64,000 bases of DNA from GCA-2746365 sp963711255 (GTDB lineage Bacteria > Pseudomonadota > Gammaproteobacteria > SZUA-229). The DNA lies in the NCBI GenBank assembly GCA_963711255.1, contig CAVQDO010000007.1:1-64000 (forward strand). Reading direction: 5' to 3'. The notes below the pieces were generated by a model that had not been told where the DNA came from, ran no database searches, and saw only the letters and a program-made list of their open reading frames with translations. This document shows, piece after piece, positions 51,940 to 60,759 of this stretch; within the stretch, counting starts at the first letter, position 1, and the number at the start of each line of letters is the position of its first letter. A program made the position numbers and the translations under genes.

Positions 51940-53829
51940 ATGGTTAGTGAAACAAACGATGTGCAGGCTTTCCTGGTCCAGCATCCACCATTCAATCATT
52001 TGCAGCCAAGCCAGCTGGAATTTGCCAGCAGTAATATCTATGTAGCATTCAGTAAATCCGGCAGTGAAATTAAACTAAACCAGTCTACTGCCGAGGCCAG
52101 TAAAATCGGCATGTTAATCGTTCGTTCCGGCAGCCTGGAAGTTAAAACAGCTGACGGTGAACTGGTCGACCGGCTAAGCAGTGGTGATTATCTTGTTGCC
52201 AGCACGCTGATCGATGAGAATGAAAAAGCCTCACGAATTTTCACGCTTGAAGACTGCCTGTATTACGAATTAACGGATTATGCATTTCAGTCCCTGTCTG
52301 CTAACGATGCAGAATTTTCAGCATTGAACGATGCTGGCAATGCAGAGGCAGGGCATTCAATAACAAATAGTGATAGAACTTCTGCCGAAGAAACAGATGA
52401 TCACTTATCCAATGATCATTACCTGAGCCAGCAGGTTAGAGACGTGATGTCAGCTTCAATCATCAGCGCAGGTCCTCAGGCCAGTATTCGAGAGGCCGCC
52501 GGGTTAATGAAGCAGCACCGTATCTCGTCACTGTTAATTGAACAGGACAGCAAGCTGGTTGGTATCCTGACGGATCGTGATCTGCGTTCCCGGGTTCTGG
52601 CCAATGGGGTTGCAGACAGTGAATCCATAGCAAGCGTAATGACCAGATCACCTATGTGTATTAATGCTGAAAACCGCCTGTACGATGCGCATTTAAAAAT
52701 GATGTCAGAAGGGGTGCACCATTTACCGGTGGTTTTTGACGATGTGCCGGTGGGCATTCTTACCCTGAGTGATATTCTGCGGGCAAATAATGCCGAACCG
52801 CTGTCACTGGTTCGTGCCATTAATCGTGCTGATTCTGTAGCCGACTTAACACTGGCAGCAGAACGAATACCCGGACTGGTGGTTAAACTGATTGAACGTG
52901 ATACACGTGCCATTGAAGTCGGCAAGATAATTACTTCATTCTCGGATGGCATAACCAAACGATTACTCAAGCTGGCAGAACGCCAGTTAGGAACACCGCC
53001 CTGTCAATATGCATGGCTGGCCTTTGGTTCACAGGCGCGGCAGGAACAGGTACTGGGCTCAGACCAGGACAACGGTTTATTACTGCCCGACGATATGGAA
53101 ATTGATGATGTTTACTTTAAAGCACTTGCCAGGTTTGTTAACGATGGGCTTGCACAATGCGGCATGCCTTATTGTCCGGGCGATATAATGGCAATGAATG
53201 ATAAATGGCGCTTAACACTGAAAAACTGGAAACAGTGTTTTGCCAACTGGATCGAAGAACCATCACCCAAAGCAGTGATGCATTCCAGTATCTTTTTCGA
53301 TATGCGCCATATCGCCGGTGATGCCTCACTGACGAAATTGTTAAAAAGTTACATATTGGAACGCGCAAAGACAAATACCATATTTATCGCCATGATGTGT
53401 GACAATGCCTTGCTGCATTCACCACCGCTGGGTTTTTTCAAAACCTTTGTTCTGGAAAGTGATGGTGACCATAACCATACTCTCAATCTCAAAAAACGCG
53501 GCACTATTCCTATCGTTGATATCGCTCGAACTTACGCCTTATCCGCCAGTGTGAAATCACTCAATACCATTGAGCGTTTACAGGCGCTGGAAAAGCAGGC
53601 TGTTATTTCAAAAGAACTCGCCTATAGCCTTGTTGATGCGCACGAATTTATCGCTGGCATAAGACTTCGCGCTCAGGGTAAGCAGTACCGCGCCAATATA
53701 ACCGTCGATAACTACCTCGATCCAAAAGAGTTATCGCCACTGGTGCGCCACCAGTTAAAAGACGCCTTCAACGTAGTACGCGATGCGCAAACAGCAATGC
53801 GCACCAGGTTCGGTGGCGGTGTTATATAA
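51940..53829 (+). CDS. cNMP-binding/CBS/DUF294 nucleotidyltransferase-like protein
   Basis: A 629-residue multidomain protein. Residues 15-115 form a cyclic-nucleotide-binding-like domain, 165-285 a CBS pair (VRDVMSASIISAGPQASIREAA, DRDLRSRVLA, SVMTRSPMCIN), 300-440 the DUF294 nucleotidyltransferase domain (FGSQARQEQVLGSDQDNGLLL, with the G-S and D-x-D metal signature), and 460-615 the DUF294 C-terminal domain. Such proteins are often linked to acs/actP and to a DnaQ-like exonuclease, as here. A signalling or nucleotide-transfer role in acetate metabolism is likely but unproven. Confidence 0.88.
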   Translation: MVSETNDVQAFLVQHPPFNHLQPSQLEFASSNIYVAFSKSGSEIKLNQSTAEASKIGMLIVRSGSLEVKTADGELVDRLSSGDYLVASTLIDENEKASRIFTLEDCLYYELTDYAFQSLSANDAEFSALNDAGNAEAGHSITNSDRTSAEETDDHLSNDHYLSQQVRDVMSASIISAGPQASIREAAGLMKQHRISSLLIEQDSKLVGILTDRDLRSRVLANGVADSESIASVMTRSPMCINAENRLYDAHLKMMSEGVHHLPVVFDDVPVGILTLSDILRANNAEPLSLVRAINRADSVADLTLAAERIPGLVVKLIERDTRAIEVGKIITSFSDGITKRLLKLAERQLGTPPCQYAWLAFGSQARQEQVLGSDQDNGLLLPDDMEIDDVYFKALARFVNDGLAQCGMPYCPGDIMAMNDKWRLTLKNWKQCFANWIEEPSPKAVMHSSIFFDMRHIAGDASLTKLLKSYILERAKTNTIFIAMMCDNALLHSPPLGFFKTFVLESDGDHNHTLNLKKRGTIPIVDIARTYALSASVKSLNTIERLQALEKQAVISKELAYSLVDAHEFIAGIRLRAQGKQYRANITVDNYLDPKELSPLVRHQLKDAFNVVRDAQTAMRTRFGGGVI

Positions 53830-54502
53830 ACTCGGCTACTACTATAAACACTGGCGCTTTGCACAAAAAGCAGCGGGCACACCATTACAGCCTCTTTATG
53901 ATCATGCAGCCATTGCTCAATCACAGGCTTTTCTCGATACCCGGTTTTTGGTTCTTGACTGCGAGATGAGTGGCCTGGATCCGAATAAGTGCCAGCTGCT
54001 AAGTGTTGGCTGGGTGATGATCGAACATGGACGCATCGTAAACTCAAGCGCAAAACACCTGCTTATGCACGCAGACAGGGGAGCAGGCGACAGCAGTAAA
54101 ATTCATGGTCTGCTGGACAGTAGTATTGCCGGTGCCAGCAGTGTGGCCTCAGTACTTATGCTTTTGATGAAGCAAATTCCTGGCGCGGTGCTGGTGTTTC
54201 ATCATGCACCGCTGGATATTCGATTTTTACAGAAGGCAACACTGGAAAATTTTCGTTGCCCGTTATTGTTCTCCTATGTTGATACCATGTCGATTGAAAA
54301 AAAACGACTGCAACTGCAGGGTAAAAATGCCGGACTGCGACTTGCCCAGTGTCGTCAGCGATATGGCTTACAGCCCGGCAGTCAGCATAACGCACTTGCT
54401 GATGCACAGGCCACCGCCGAGCTTTTCCTGGCACAGGTCAGTTACCTGGCAAATGCAGAAGACATCACACTTTCTCGCTTGCAACCTGGTATCGCCGGTT
54501 AA
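53783..54502 (+). CDS. DnaQ-like 3'-5' exonuclease
   Basis: A DEDD-family exonuclease. Exo I is FLVLDCEMSGLD (D-x-E), Exo II is VLVFHHAPLDIRFL, and Exo III is QHNALADAQATAELF, giving the H-x-A-x-x-D DEDDh type. The ATG at 53783 overlaps the DUF294 gene by 47 bp; internal GTGs at 53813 and 53819 are better matches to the usual N-terminus, so the true start may be there. It is not the polymerase III epsilon itself, because a 50-residue leader (YYKHWRFAQKAAGTPLQPLY) precedes the fold. Confidence 0.85.
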   Translation: MRKQQCAPGSVAVLYKLGYYYKHWRFAQKAAGTPLQPLYDHAAIAQSQAFLDTRFLVLDCEMSGLDPNKCQLLSVGWVMIEHGRIVNSSAKHLLMHADRGAGDSSKIHGLLDSSIAGASSVASVLMLLMKQIPGAVLVFHHAPLDIRFLQKATLENFRCPLLFSYVDTMSIEKKRLQLQGKNAGLRLAQCRQRYGLQPGSQHNALADAQATAELFLAQVSYLANAEDITLSRLQPGIAG

Positions 54503-54553
54503 GTAAATCACCCTGTAAACTGCAGTTTTAAGCAGATTTATCAGTCTTTTCCA

Positions 54554-54583
54554 TTAGCAAATGTTAGCAATTGTTAACTTATG
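54554..54583. repeat. Three 10-bp direct repeats
   Basis: TTAGCAAATG, TTAGCAATTG and TTAACTTATG lie head to tail, about one helical turn each, 99 bp before the next gene. They may be a regulator binding site. Confidence 0.55.
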
Positions 54584-54681
54584 CTTTCATCTATTGTGTG
54601 TATTAATTGAATTATTTAAGTGCCTCATACAGTCTGCACGAGAATAAGGTGCAGACTAATATTTACTGACAGGAGGCGATT

Positions 54682-55038
54682 ATGAATATTATTGATGAAT
54701 GTTTTACCGAATACAGTCATACGCTGGCAGAAAGTTTACAGCTTGCCGGGTTTTCCACAAATCAGGCGGCCCGGTTTCTTCCATTTGCAGCACTGTGTAT
54801 CGAGACATTCAGCCAGAGAACCAGTGTCTTTCAGGCCCTGGCAAACCTGGTTTCAGGTCGACACAATGAAATATTAAAAACCTTCAACCTGGACCTGGTG
54901 AAATATCAATCGGGTATCGATTCTGTACAGCTCCATTCCGGGTTAAAAGCTATCACGCCAGTGTTATTACAGGCCTGCTCGACTAAAAGCAGCAACACCG
55001 AGCATTCTGATACAGACGCGGCCTGTCATAACAGCTGA
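54682..55038 (+). CDS. Uncharacterised 118-residue protein
   Basis: A soluble, largely helical protein. It has a consensus AGGAGG ribosome site. Notable segments are NIIDECFTEYSHTLAESLQLAG, FLPFAALCIETFSQRTSVFQALANLV and a polar C-terminal tail with two Cys. I do not recognise a family. It is followed 64 bp later by the DUF4332-type gene, which also has a strong ribosome site. Confidence 0.65.
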   Translation: MNIIDECFTEYSHTLAESLQLAGFSTNQAARFLPFAALCIETFSQRTSVFQALANLVSGRHNEILKTFNLDLVKYQSGIDSVQLHSGLKAITPVLLQACSTKSSNTEHSDTDAACHNS

Positions 55039-55102
55039 AGTAAAACCATGTAGCTAAACAAATAGATAAGTAATGATGAATATGTATAAAGGAGAACATA
55101 AA

Positions 55103-55510
55103 ATGCCCAAGAGGTTGCAAGATATAGACGGTATTGGCCCAAAATACCTGGCTTTGCTAAAACAGCATGATATCGATTCGACAGAAAAATTTCTTGAGGC
55201 CTGTGGTAACTGTTATGGACGCAAAGGCCTTTCCGAGAAAACGTCAATAAACGAAAATAATATTTTGAAATGGGTTAATGTTTGCGACCTGTTCAGAATT
55301 AAAGGCATTGCCGGACAGTACGTTGTACTGCTTCAGGCGGCAGGTGTCGATTCACTACAGGCACTTTGTACGCGAGATCCGGAAATTCTTGCACTAATGA
55401 TGTCTGAAGCGAATAAGGAAAAGCGCATATGCACTATAACACCGGGCCCTAATACCGTTGCTAAATGGGTTAAGCAGGCGAAACAGCTCCGCTGTATGGT
55501 GACGAAATAA
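55103..55510 (+). CDS. DUF4332-like helix-hairpin-helix protein
   Basis: A 135-residue protein. The N-terminal half contains a helix-hairpin-helix stretch LQDIDGIGPKYLALLKQHDI, and the pattern repeats at LFRIKGIAGQYVVLLQAAGV, as in DUF4332 proteins, which contain tandem HhH-like units. These bind nucleic acid or proteins non-specifically; no catalytic residues are visible. The ATG at 55103 has an AAAGGAG site; the frame extends upstream to 55073 without one. A terminator follows 39 bp after the stop. Confidence 0.75.
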   Translation: MPKRLQDIDGIGPKYLALLKQHDIDSTEKFLEACGNCYGRKGLSEKTSINENNILKWVNVCDLFRIKGIAGQYVVLLQAAGVDSLQALCTRDPEILALMMSEANKEKRICTITPGPNTVAKWVKQAKQLRCMVTK

Positions 55511-55548
55511 CTTCCGGTTGATATTCACAAAATCATAGCCACCTGTTT

Positions 55549-55570
55549 AAGCCCGTTTAACGGGCTTTTT
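55549..55570 (+). terminator. Terminator after the DUF4332 gene
   Basis: AAGCCCG-TTTAA-CGGGCTT followed by TTT: a classic GC stem with a T tract. Confidence 0.88.
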
Positions 55571-56006
55571 CTATACCTGCCATTTGTTAAAAGTATTGCA
55601 TGTTTCAATGCGCACAATAGCGCCGCCACCGGCTTGGCTTCCCTGCATTTTTAGCCAGTAAGTACGTTAGCGCATACTACACCTCATCCATGTTCTTATA
55701 ATCAAATACTGCCTGGGATAGCGTTGCAGACAGCAGTTTGATTCCTTAACGGGAATAAAACAGCTATTCCCGTGAAGCAGGTGAATTGTAGTAATGCTAG
55801 TAGTGTTAAACAATGCTGGTATGGACAAGTTAACAAAGAATTAACAAAAATTAATTTTACGTTTGGCTATAAGCCGCGATATGTTAATATTTGCCACATC
55901 TTGTTGAGCAGGGAATGTTTACATTTGTTAACGTTTGCCTTATTTATTGCTGTCATTTATGTGGCAACATTAATTAACACAATAAAGATTTTAAGGGGTA
56001 CATGTT
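55571..56006. other. Gene-free regulatory region before the three-gene signalling unit
   Basis: 436 bp with no gene. It holds a 9-bp perfect hairpin ACGGGAATA-AAACAGC-TATTCCCGT at 55749-55773, several TTAAC/GTTAA motifs from 55804 to 55930, and an AAGGGG ribosome site before the TTG start at 56007. Confidence 0.6.
55830..55848. promoter_or_regulatory. Phased direct repeats, candidate OmpR-type operator
   Basis: TTAACAAA at 55830-55837 and 55841-55848, offset by 11 bp, with a third TTAA-rich element from 55851. Eleven-bp phasing is typical of OmpR-family binding; the regulator encoded next is of that family. Confidence 0.5.
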
Positions 56007-56726
56007 TTGCGTATAGGTTTACTGGAAGACGATACAAGTCAAATCGAATTGATCAGCCTGTGGGCAAAAGAAGCGGGCGATCAATTACAGCCGTATACAA
56101 CCGGTAAAAGCTTTCGAGAAGCAATGAGCAGTGAAAGTTTTGACCTTCTGGTTCTTGACTGGCATTTGCCCGATACCACAGGCATCGATGAACTTGACTG
56201 GTTACGCGGTGAAATGGCCTCTACTACACCGGTAATTTTTATTACCAGCCGTGACAGTGAAGAAAGTGTGGTCGAAGCGCTTGATCACGGCGCGGATGAT
56301 TACATGGTAAAGCCGGTTAAAAAAGGCGTCACCCTGGCACGCATCAAAGCATTGCAGCGGCGTAATAATATTGGTGCCGGTACTGCCGACGATAAGGCAG
56401 ATGAAGTACCAGCACTGCCTGAAATTGAAAACTTTGGCCAGTTTTCAGTAAACAACCAGGAACACAGTATTTCGGTTAATAGTGAAGCCGTAAAATTAAC
56501 CAATAAAGAATTTGAGCTGGCAGCCTACTTATTTCGCAATGCAGGTTGCCTGGTATCGCGCGATTACCTGATGGAAACAATATGGGGAACACGTGCTGAT
56601 CTTAATACACGTACGGTCGATACACATATCAGCCGGATCCGTTCCAAGCTGGGTATCAACCCGGCGGCCGGCTGGCAGCTAAGCAGTATTTATCAACGCG
56701 GTTATCGTTTGTCAAAGGTATCTTAA
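56007..56726 (+). CDS. OmpR-family response regulator
   Basis: A 239-residue regulator. The receiver domain has EDD near residues 7-9, D51 (LVLDWHLPD) as phospho-acceptor and K-P in YMVKPVKKG. The winged-helix DNA-binding domain covers about 140-238 (LTNKEFELAAYLFRNAG, VDTHISRIRSKLG). The start is TTG at 56007 with an AAGGGG site 10 bp upstream; no in-frame ATG is better. It is followed by the LysM-FecR gene after 12 bp and then by a CHASE2 histidine kinase gene. Confidence 0.9.
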   Translation: MRIGLLEDDTSQIELISLWAKEAGDQLQPYTTGKSFREAMSSESFDLLVLDWHLPDTTGIDELDWLRGEMASTTPVIFITSRDSEESVVEALDHGADDYMVKPVKKGVTLARIKALQRRNNIGAGTADDKADEVPALPEIENFGQFSVNNQEHSISVNSEAVKLTNKEFELAAYLFRNAGCLVSRDYLMETIWGTRADLNTRTVDTHISRIRSKLGINPAAGWQLSSIYQRGYRLSKVS

Positions 56727-56738
56727 GAGTAAATTTTA

Positions 56739-57836
56739 ATGTCACGTTTTATAACTTCATTATTACTAATGACTGCATTATTCTTTTCAATGTCTGTTTC
56801 CGCAGAAGAAGAATACTGGGAATATACTTTTCGCCCTGGCGACAGCATATGGAAAATCGCAGATAAATACACTAACTCGGTAAACAACTGGAATGAAATT
56901 CGAAAACTGAACGAAATACGCCAGGGGCCTGATCGTAAAATACGTCCGGGAACTCGCATTATTATTCCCGTTTCAATGTTAAAACTGCAACCATCACCGG
57001 CAATAGTCATCGCTATCGATGGTGATGCTGAGCTGATACGTGCCAATGGCACTACATCCGGTATCAAAGTTGGCGACAAACTTTATAGTGGAGATCGTGT
57101 TGTCACTGCAGAAAAACAAAGCCTGCGCATGCAGTTCGCTGACAAATCCGAGTTACAGGTTTTGCAGAACAGTGAAGTCATACTCGATAAACTCAGCCAT
57201 CATAAAAATACCGGCATGGTGGATACCCGTATTCGCCTGAACAGCGGTAGTGTCAATACCTGGGTTGAAAAGCAGCAACCGGACAGCCGTTATGAAATTC
57301 GTACACCGTCAGCGGTAACCGCTGTCAGGGGTACCGCATTCAGGATATCCGCTGATGACGAGATTGTCAGCCGAACCGAGGTTACCGAAGGGATCGTCGC
57401 AGTTACCGCGGGCGAGTCAGAAAAAAATGTACCTGACGGTTACGGTATTGTTGCAGAAAAAGATAAGCCGTTGCCCGAACCGGTTAAACTGCTGCCAGCA
57501 CCGCCGTTAAGTATTACTTATTCCTCGGATCAAACAGAAGCGAAGGTATCATGGACAGCGCTGGACGGCGCACAATATTACCGCTACCAGTTAGCTTCCG
57601 ATAAGGATTTTAATCAGCTGCTTGTCGATTCGAAAACAAAGCACAATGCACTGGAATTTGACCAGCTTGACCCAGGGCATTATTATCTTCGTGTTCGCGG
57701 TGTTGATCAGTTAAAACTGGAAGGACTGGATTCTGTGACCGATTTTAAGATTAATGAACCGCCGCCAGTCGTTGAAGATGATTCCTACTGGAAAGTTATT
57801 ATGGGCATAGGAATAGTTACACTCCTGCTTATATAA
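56739..57836 (+). CDS. LysM-FecR domain periplasmic protein
   Basis: A 365-residue protein with a signal peptide (cleavage near SVSA-EEE). A LysM domain spans about 27-75 (YTFRPGDSIWKIADKYTNS, IRPGTRIIIPVSM), which should bind peptidoglycan. A FecR domain spans about 100-235 (VGDKLYSGDRVVTAEKQSLRMQFADKS, TPSAVTAVRGTAFRIS). A fibronectin-like segment follows (ISYTSSDQTEAKVSW-like strands) and a C-terminal membrane helix (KVIMGIGIVTLLLI) ends the protein. It is the middle gene of a unit with a response regulator and a kinase, so it may be a cell-wall-linked input to the kinase. Confidence 0.88.
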   Translation: MSRFITSLLLMTALFFSMSVSAEEEYWEYTFRPGDSIWKIADKYTNSVNNWNEIRKLNEIRQGPDRKIRPGTRIIIPVSMLKLQPSPAIVIAIDGDAELIRANGTTSGIKVGDKLYSGDRVVTAEKQSLRMQFADKSELQVLQNSEVILDKLSHHKNTGMVDTRIRLNSGSVNTWVEKQQPDSRYEIRTPSAVTAVRGTAFRISADDEIVSRTEVTEGIVAVTAGESEKNVPDGYGIVAEKDKPLPEPVKLLPAPPLSITYSSDQTEAKVSWTALDGAQYYRYQLASDKDFNQLLVDSKTKHNALEFDQLDPGHYYLRVRGVDQLKLEGLDSVTDFKINEPPPVVEDDSYWKVIMGIGIVTLLLI

Positions 57837-57891
57837 ACGAAACTTTTAGATACTTCGTCGTTAAGCAGGGTGACCTTTTGAAGTTGATGCA

Positions 57892-60552
57892 GTGAAGCTC
57901 AATAAATCCGCGATAAAAAGATCAGGCCTGCAATCGGGTACCGGGGAGCACATCGTACTGGTGTTGCTGCTGACCCTGGCAGCGGCAATATTTGTACAGA
58001 ACGATGTGCTCTGGCGCTGGGACAACCTGCTTTATGATGCACAGCTGTCGTTCTGGTCACGCAGTGTCTCTGATGACATTGTCATTATCGCCATTGATGA
58101 TGAAAGCCTAAACGAAATAGGGCGCTGGCCCTGGCCAAGATCAACCCACGCAAAATTGATCAATCAGCTGGAAAAGGAATCACCGAAAGTTATCGGGCTC
58201 GATATCATTTTCAATGAGCACGACAGCAATAACCCGATATCCGATGTGCTACTGGCTCGTGCCATGCGTGCCAGCGGCAAAGTGGTGCTGCCTCTATTCA
58301 TGTCGCAGGAAAGCACTAACTCCTATCCCATCGAAGCATTACCTTTACCCGTATTTACCACCAATGCTGCTGCCCTGGGTCATGTGCATATCGATATCGG
58401 CGATGACGGTATTGCGCGCAGAGTTTTTCTTCGAGAAGGCATAGGCGAACCGCACTGGCCGCATTACAGCCTTGCCATGTTAAGTGTTATTGACACAGCG
58501 GTTGAGTTTGCGCCCTACAAAACAGCTGATGAGCCAGCGCAGCAATATTCGTTAATGCACTGGTCACGCAAATACCCGTTCCTGATTCCTTACGCCGGGC
58601 CGCCCGGGCATTTCCAGCATATTGGTTATTCACAGGTGCTGGCCGGGCAATACCCGAAAGACCTGTTTCGGGACAAAATCGTTCTCGTCGGCACTACCGC
58701 AGAAGGCCTGGGTGACGCACTGCCAACACCATTGTCCGGCAATGGCGGCGTTATGTCAGGCGTGGAAATTATTGCCAATGTGATGGATGCGATACGCAAT
58801 AATATTCGTATCACCGAAATACCGCATCACTGGCTGATGCTTATCAGCATTTTACTGGTAGCACTGCCGGTACTGGTTTATCCCTATGTTAATCCCTCAG
58901 TGACCCTGCTGGTTCTGTTCAGTATCGTCGGGTCTACGTTACTGGCCGTGGCATTGCTGCTGTGGCTGGTCGGTATCTGGCTGCCGGTATCAAGCATACT
59001 ACTGTTCCAGTTTATCAGTTACCCGTTATGGAGCTGGCGCAGGCTGGAACTGGCAATGCGGCATATTAATGCCGAACTTAACCAGTTAACCGCACAGCAA
59101 AAAACATTGAGTCTGCACCGCAACCGTAACATTTCGGATGAAATTCGTTTTATTGCACAGTTCGTTCCCATCAAAGGCTGGGTGTTGCAGGATGAACATG
59201 GCAAAGCAATCATCGAAGAAGGTTCCGTGCCGCTGTGTCATTTAAGCCAGGTCAGCACACAGGTCTGGAGCATCGATGGTTACCGTTACTGGACACGCAT
59301 ACCTTACAACAATAAACCATGTTTACTGGGTCTAAGCCTGGGTGCGGATTCGATTATCACTGATGAGGAAACACGCTTATTAAACAGCCTGATCAAAACA
59401 CCGTTAACAGAAGAAACCAGTCATAATGCTTATGTCGAAGATGTGCTACAGACTAAAATCGAACAGGTTCAGGCGGCCGGTATTGAATACGAAAAGCTGA
59501 GGCGCATCATTGATGATAGTCTCTCCGGCATGGCAGACGGGGTACTGATATGCAGCAGCCGAGGACAGGTGATGCTGTCTAACCGCCGCGCCGGCTGGTA
59601 TTTATATGGCGATGATAATGCCGACATTAACGGCCAGTCATTAAATACTATTTTGAAACTTGTGCGCCCGCAGGACGGTGAAAACTGGAAGGCTTTATTG
59701 CAGCGGGTTATGTTCAGGCAGGAGCGTGTATTAGCTAACGCACAGCATGAAGCCGGCCGCGATCTAATGGTAGAAATAAGCCCGCTGCGTATCATCGGTG
59801 ATGAACTCGATGGCTTTGTCGTCAACTTATCCGATATCAGCCGTCTAAAAGCCAGCGAACATAAACGCAATGAAGTGCTTAACTTCCTGTCACACGATTT
59901 ACGTTCACCGCTGTCATCGATGATAGCCATGATCGAACTGACAAAAAACAGGGACAGCATTGAAGAGATTCGCGGCATGCTGCTGAACATGGAAAAAAAC
60001 ACCCATAAAACACTGCACCTTGCCGAACAGTTTTTGCAGCTGTCACGCGCCAATACCGCTGAAAACCTGAAGTTTTTCGATATCGATTTTAACAGCGTGG
60101 TGTTAAATGCAGTCGACCAGCTATGGGCCTTATCAAACAAGGCGAAAGTCAGTATTAAATACGAGTTTGAGCAGGAAGAACTGTGGACACAGGGAGAGCC
60201 TGATCTGCTGGAACGCACCATCGTTAACCTGCTGTCCAATGCAATTAAACACAGCGCAGCCGGTTCTGAAGTTAACATTGCCGTGTCCAGCAACATGGAT
60301 GAAATCAGCTGCTGTGTTATCGATCATGGCTCCGGTATTTCGATGGAAGAACTGCCGCACCTGTTTGAAATGTTTCGCCGCACACAAAATACTGATGTAA
60401 CGCGCAAGCAGGGTATCGGTCTTGGCCTGGCTTTTGTCGATGCTGTTGCTAAACGTCATTCAGGCTTTGTCGATGTTGAAAGCAGGCTGGGTGAAGGCTC
60501 AAGTTTCTGCCTGAAAATTCCTAAAATAGAACCGGCAGAACCGGTTGAATAA
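57892..60552 (+). CDS. CHASE2-PAS sensor histidine kinase
   Basis: An 886-residue kinase. The N-terminal helix (22-40) leads into a CHASE2 domain (about 45-310, LLYDAQLSFWSRSVSDDIVIIAIDDESLNEIGRWPWPR in pieces), three membrane helices (about 312-385), a linker, a PAS domain (about 535-650) and the kinase core. H668 is in NFLSHDLRSPLSSM; LSNAIKHS, DHGSGISM and GIGLGLAFV form the ATP site. There is no receiver domain. The start is GTG at 57892. It is the probable partner of the OmpR-type regulator two genes upstream. Confidence 0.9.
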   Translation: MKLNKSAIKRSGLQSGTGEHIVLVLLLTLAAAIFVQNDVLWRWDNLLYDAQLSFWSRSVSDDIVIIAIDDESLNEIGRWPWPRSTHAKLINQLEKESPKVIGLDIIFNEHDSNNPISDVLLARAMRASGKVVLPLFMSQESTNSYPIEALPLPVFTTNAAALGHVHIDIGDDGIARRVFLREGIGEPHWPHYSLAMLSVIDTAVEFAPYKTADEPAQQYSLMHWSRKYPFLIPYAGPPGHFQHIGYSQVLAGQYPKDLFRDKIVLVGTTAEGLGDALPTPLSGNGGVMSGVEIIANVMDAIRNNIRITEIPHHWLMLISILLVALPVLVYPYVNPSVTLLVLFSIVGSTLLAVALLLWLVGIWLPVSSILLFQFISYPLWSWRRLELAMRHINAELNQLTAQQKTLSLHRNRNISDEIRFIAQFVPIKGWVLQDEHGKAIIEEGSVPLCHLSQVSTQVWSIDGYRYWTRIPYNNKPCLLGLSLGADSIITDEETRLLNSLIKTPLTEETSHNAYVEDVLQTKIEQVQAAGIEYEKLRRIIDDSLSGMADGVLICSSRGQVMLSNRRAGWYLYGDDNADINGQSLNTILKLVRPQDGENWKALLQRVMFRQERVLANAQHEAGRDLMVEISPLRIIGDELDGFVVNLSDISRLKASEHKRNEVLNFLSHDLRSPLSSMIAMIELTKNRDSIEEIRGMLLNMEKNTHKTLHLAEQFLQLSRANTAENLKFFDIDFNSVVLNAVDQLWALSNKAKVSIKYEFEQEELWTQGEPDLLERTIVNLLSNAIKHSAAGSEVNIAVSSNMDEISCCVIDHGSGISMEELPHLFEMFRRTQNTDVTRKQGIGLGLAFVDAVAKRHSGFVDVESRLGEGSSFCLKIPKIEPAEPVE

Positions 60553-60662
60553 TACCTGTTCGTGTAAGCTGACAGCAGGCCAAAATAACGGCTTAAAGTA
60601 TCGAGCCCAAAACTGCTGGCTAATACATATTAGTTAATACTAATTTAATACAGGCATCGCTG

Positions 60663-60676
60663 TTGATTTCAATCAA
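60663..60676. promoter_or_regulatory. FNR/Anr-type box
   Basis: TTGAT-TTCA-ATCAA matches the FNR family consensus TTGAT-N4-ATCAA perfectly and is 84 bp upstream of the cbpA start. This suggests oxygen or nitric-oxide control of the chaperone genes. Confidence 0.65.
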
Positions 60677-60759
60677 AGCAACCCCCACCATTAGTCATAT
60701 ACTTACCTTACGTTCAGGCTATTATTCTAGCCAGGCGTTTTAAGCCTTGAGGGGTTACA

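Noticed and set aside
59469..60296. A 275-codon frame antisense to the CHASE2 kinase
   Set aside because: It mirrors the conserved HisKA and ATPase coding region; Ser/Arg-rich composition is typical of a shadow frame.
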